Assembly (NCBI GenBank): GCA_009845505.1
Contig: VXZL01000200.1
Location: forward strand, 1-7,928
DNA: 7,928 bases
Origin: Candidatus Poribacteria bacterium
GTDB lineage: Bacteria; Poribacteria; WGA-4E; WGA-3G
Direction: 5' to 3'
In this document: in pieces, positions 6,495 through 7,928 of the stretch
Numbering within the stretch: position 1 is the first letter of the stretch
Layout: each line of letters starts with the position of its first letter
The notes under the pieces: model-generated
Databases searched by the model: none
What the model was told of the DNA's origin: nothing
The model's input: only the letters and a program-made list of their open reading frames with translations
Translations under genes and position numbers: made by a program

Positions 6495-6502
6495 GTAATG
6501 CC

Positions 6503-7928
6503 TTAAATATCAGATCGAAAGAACTTCAGAAACGCCACTGTCGTGAACGCCAACGCGAAGAAACCGAGCAAGAGGACATCTATCGCAGAACGACGCAGTG
6601 TATCCGATAAAGAAGGCTCTGTCAAGGTTGGGAGCGGCAGGATTTTATCTGTCTCGGATTCAGAAGGAGTATTCATCCGATTCGCAATTTGCATAATCTG
6701 CGCAAGTGCGTCATCTGAAATTTCGCTGAAATACGAACCCTCAAGTCGGTCGTAATATCGCTCACCCGTTTGAAAGTAGGTGTCCCTTTTTAATTTCCCT
6801 GTCTGTGTCAGATTCATTGCAAAATAGGTGAGTGAGGCAGTTGGTGCAATCCGAGAAAGCATCTCACCAACCTGCTCTTGCCGTTCTTTCTCGCGTTGAT
6901 AGTCCCTATCAATCTTACCCGATCGATCCTGGAACTCCAGTCGAAACTGTTCATCAATTGGGCCTCTGAGCTTATCCAACTTTTTTTGCGTCTCTGGGTC
7001 ACCCATGTTAATACTGATGCTATCCCCACCGCTGCTGAAAGCCAGTGCCATTTTTTCACTGAGCTGCTCTTCCTTATCTTTATTCAGATTGTTGCGAAGC
7101 GCGTTTTTTTTCATATAAACAGCCTGCTGGGTCCGAGTCGGTGAGACGAGCTTCGCGACGACAAACGCGCCGCGGGGTGCAATCAGTACGGCAAACACCC
7201 AAAACGTAAAAGCGATAATCAACGCCGTCTTGGCGTTATCCAGATAGGTCGAAATCGCTACGCCTATCGCAAAAAACACAGCGATATAGAGTAACGAAAT
7301 AAGCGTCAGACCCAACACTGACAGCGCAACTTTGGGCGCACCCAGCGGAAACCCTTGCCCGACGATCAGGAGTAACCCTAAGAGGAAAGATACCAAGAAC
7401 GGAACGACAAACACAATGTATCCACCGATGAGTTTGCTCCACAAAAACACATCTCGCGGAAGCGGATTTGACAGGTTTACCCGAAGCGTTCCTGCCTCTC
7501 TCTCTCCGGCAACCGCATCACACGTAAACAGCAGCGCGAGTAGACTGAAAACAGTCCCGACAATGAATAGAAAATCGAGGTTTCCGAGTGCATACGCCAC
7601 GGATGCCTGCGAAACGCCTGCTGAACCTTGCCGCACGCCGTTACGCGTCATTCCAAGGTAGGTCGGGAGTGCTTCCTCTAAACCGCTTGCGAAGACGCTC
7701 AGAGGCGTGGGTTTGAGGAAAAACTTAGAAACTTCTGTGTTTGGATCCTGTGCATTCGGTGGATTTTCTTTCGCTTCTGTCTGTGTCCGCTTCACAGATT
7801 CCTGATAGTCGACGAGGTTCTGGTTATACCTACGATAGTTGATAGAGAGGGTCAGTGGGATGAGCAAAACACACATCAGCAGGAGCGCGACGAACCGGAC
7901 GCTCAAAATATGATGCATTATCTCTTTT
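6503..7928 (-). CDS. ABC-2 type transporter permease (DUF3526/NosY-like), N-terminus outside window
   Basis: An integral inner-membrane permease that would pair with a separate ATPase, probably encoded just beyond the right edge. Counting from the ATG at 7918 (471 residues), membrane helices lie near 8-26, 113-132, 164-187, 197-223, 231-250 and 445-465. The typical ABC-2 segment DAVAGEREAGTL follows helix two at 134-145. Large polar loops span about 28-110 and 256-440; the second is charged (270-350, probably helical) and carries SRIAPTASLTYFA (355-367), a conserved stretch of this family. The frame stays open to the window edge and reads KEI before the ATG, matching the KKEI...HHxLSxRF opening common in these permeases. 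The ATG at 7918 is therefore probably internal and the gene partial. The substrate is unknown; relatives take part in gliding, copper insertion and export. Confidence 0.88.
   Translation of the reverse strand, partial: KEIMHHILSVRFVALLLMCVLLIPLTLSINYRRYNQNLVDYQESVKRTQTEAKENPPNAQDPNTEVSKFFLKPTPLSVFASGLEEALPTYLGMTRNGVRQGSAGVSQASVAYALGNLDFLFIVGTVFSLLALLFTCDAVAGEREAGTLRVNLSNPLPRDVFLWSKLIGGYIVFVVPFLVSFLLGLLLIVGQGFPLGAPKVALSVLGLTLISLLYIAVFFAIGVAISTYLDNAKTALIIAFTFWVFAVLIAPRGAFVVAKLVSPTRTQQAVYMKKNALRNNLNKDKEEQLSEKMALAFSSGGDSISINMGDPETQKKLDKLRGPIDEQFRLEFQDRSGKIDRDYQREKERQEQVGEMLSRIAPTASLTYFAMNLTQTGKLKRDTYFQTGERYYDRLEGSYFSEISDDALAQIMQIANRMNTPSESETDKILPLPTLTEPSLSDTLRRSAIDVLLLGFFALAFTTVAFLKFFRSDI

Overview
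All recognisable genes in this window lie on the minus strand, so the biological reading order runs from the right edge to the left edge. The mix is typical of a large-genome Gram-negative environmental bacterium: an ECF sigma factor fused to a sensor propeller, a WxPDG (PD40) TolB-like propeller protein, a DUF1080/LamG-like secreted protein, an ABC-2 permease and palindromic intergenic repeats. From remembered resemblance only, it looks most like Candidatus Poribacteria or a relative (Planctomycetes-type bacteria are the alternative). No search was possible, so this placement is an inference.

Right part (7928 to 6503): an ABC-2 type permease whose true N-terminus probably lies just beyond the window. 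It is followed by a 158-base intergenic stretch (6345-6502) filled with two palindromic elements. Middle (6344 to 4867): a two-gene unit with good ribosome binding sites and a 27-base gap. Its first gene is a secreted six-bladed TolB-like protein broken by a one-base frameshift near 6165. Its second is a short secreted DUF1080/LamG-like protein that seems to lack the middle of its fold. These two otherwise unrelated proteins end in the same C-terminal pattern, L-x-V-(9-10 residues)-T-T-(x)-W-G-x-L-K, which may be a lineage-specific sorting tag.

Left part (4866 to 1): a 299-base intergenic region with four hairpins, an AT-only block and a possible promoter. It is followed by a 975-residue one-piece transmembrane sigma factor: cytoplasmic ECF sigma domains, one membrane helix, a Thr/Ser/Ala-rich linker, and an extracytoplasmic part with about 13 BNR/Asp-box repeats. 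Two bases after its stop codon an ABC exporter with fused membrane and ATPase domains begins; it runs off the left edge without its last ~50 residues. The spacing implies translational coupling of a surface-sensing sigma factor to an exporter. Its ATPase motifs (FQDF at the Q-loop, LSGGEWQ signature) resemble the lanthipeptide-type exporter subfamily.

The most interesting points are the transmembrane sigma factor/exporter pair and the shared C-terminal tag. No RNA genes, CRISPR arrays, insertion sequences or plus-strand genes could be supported.
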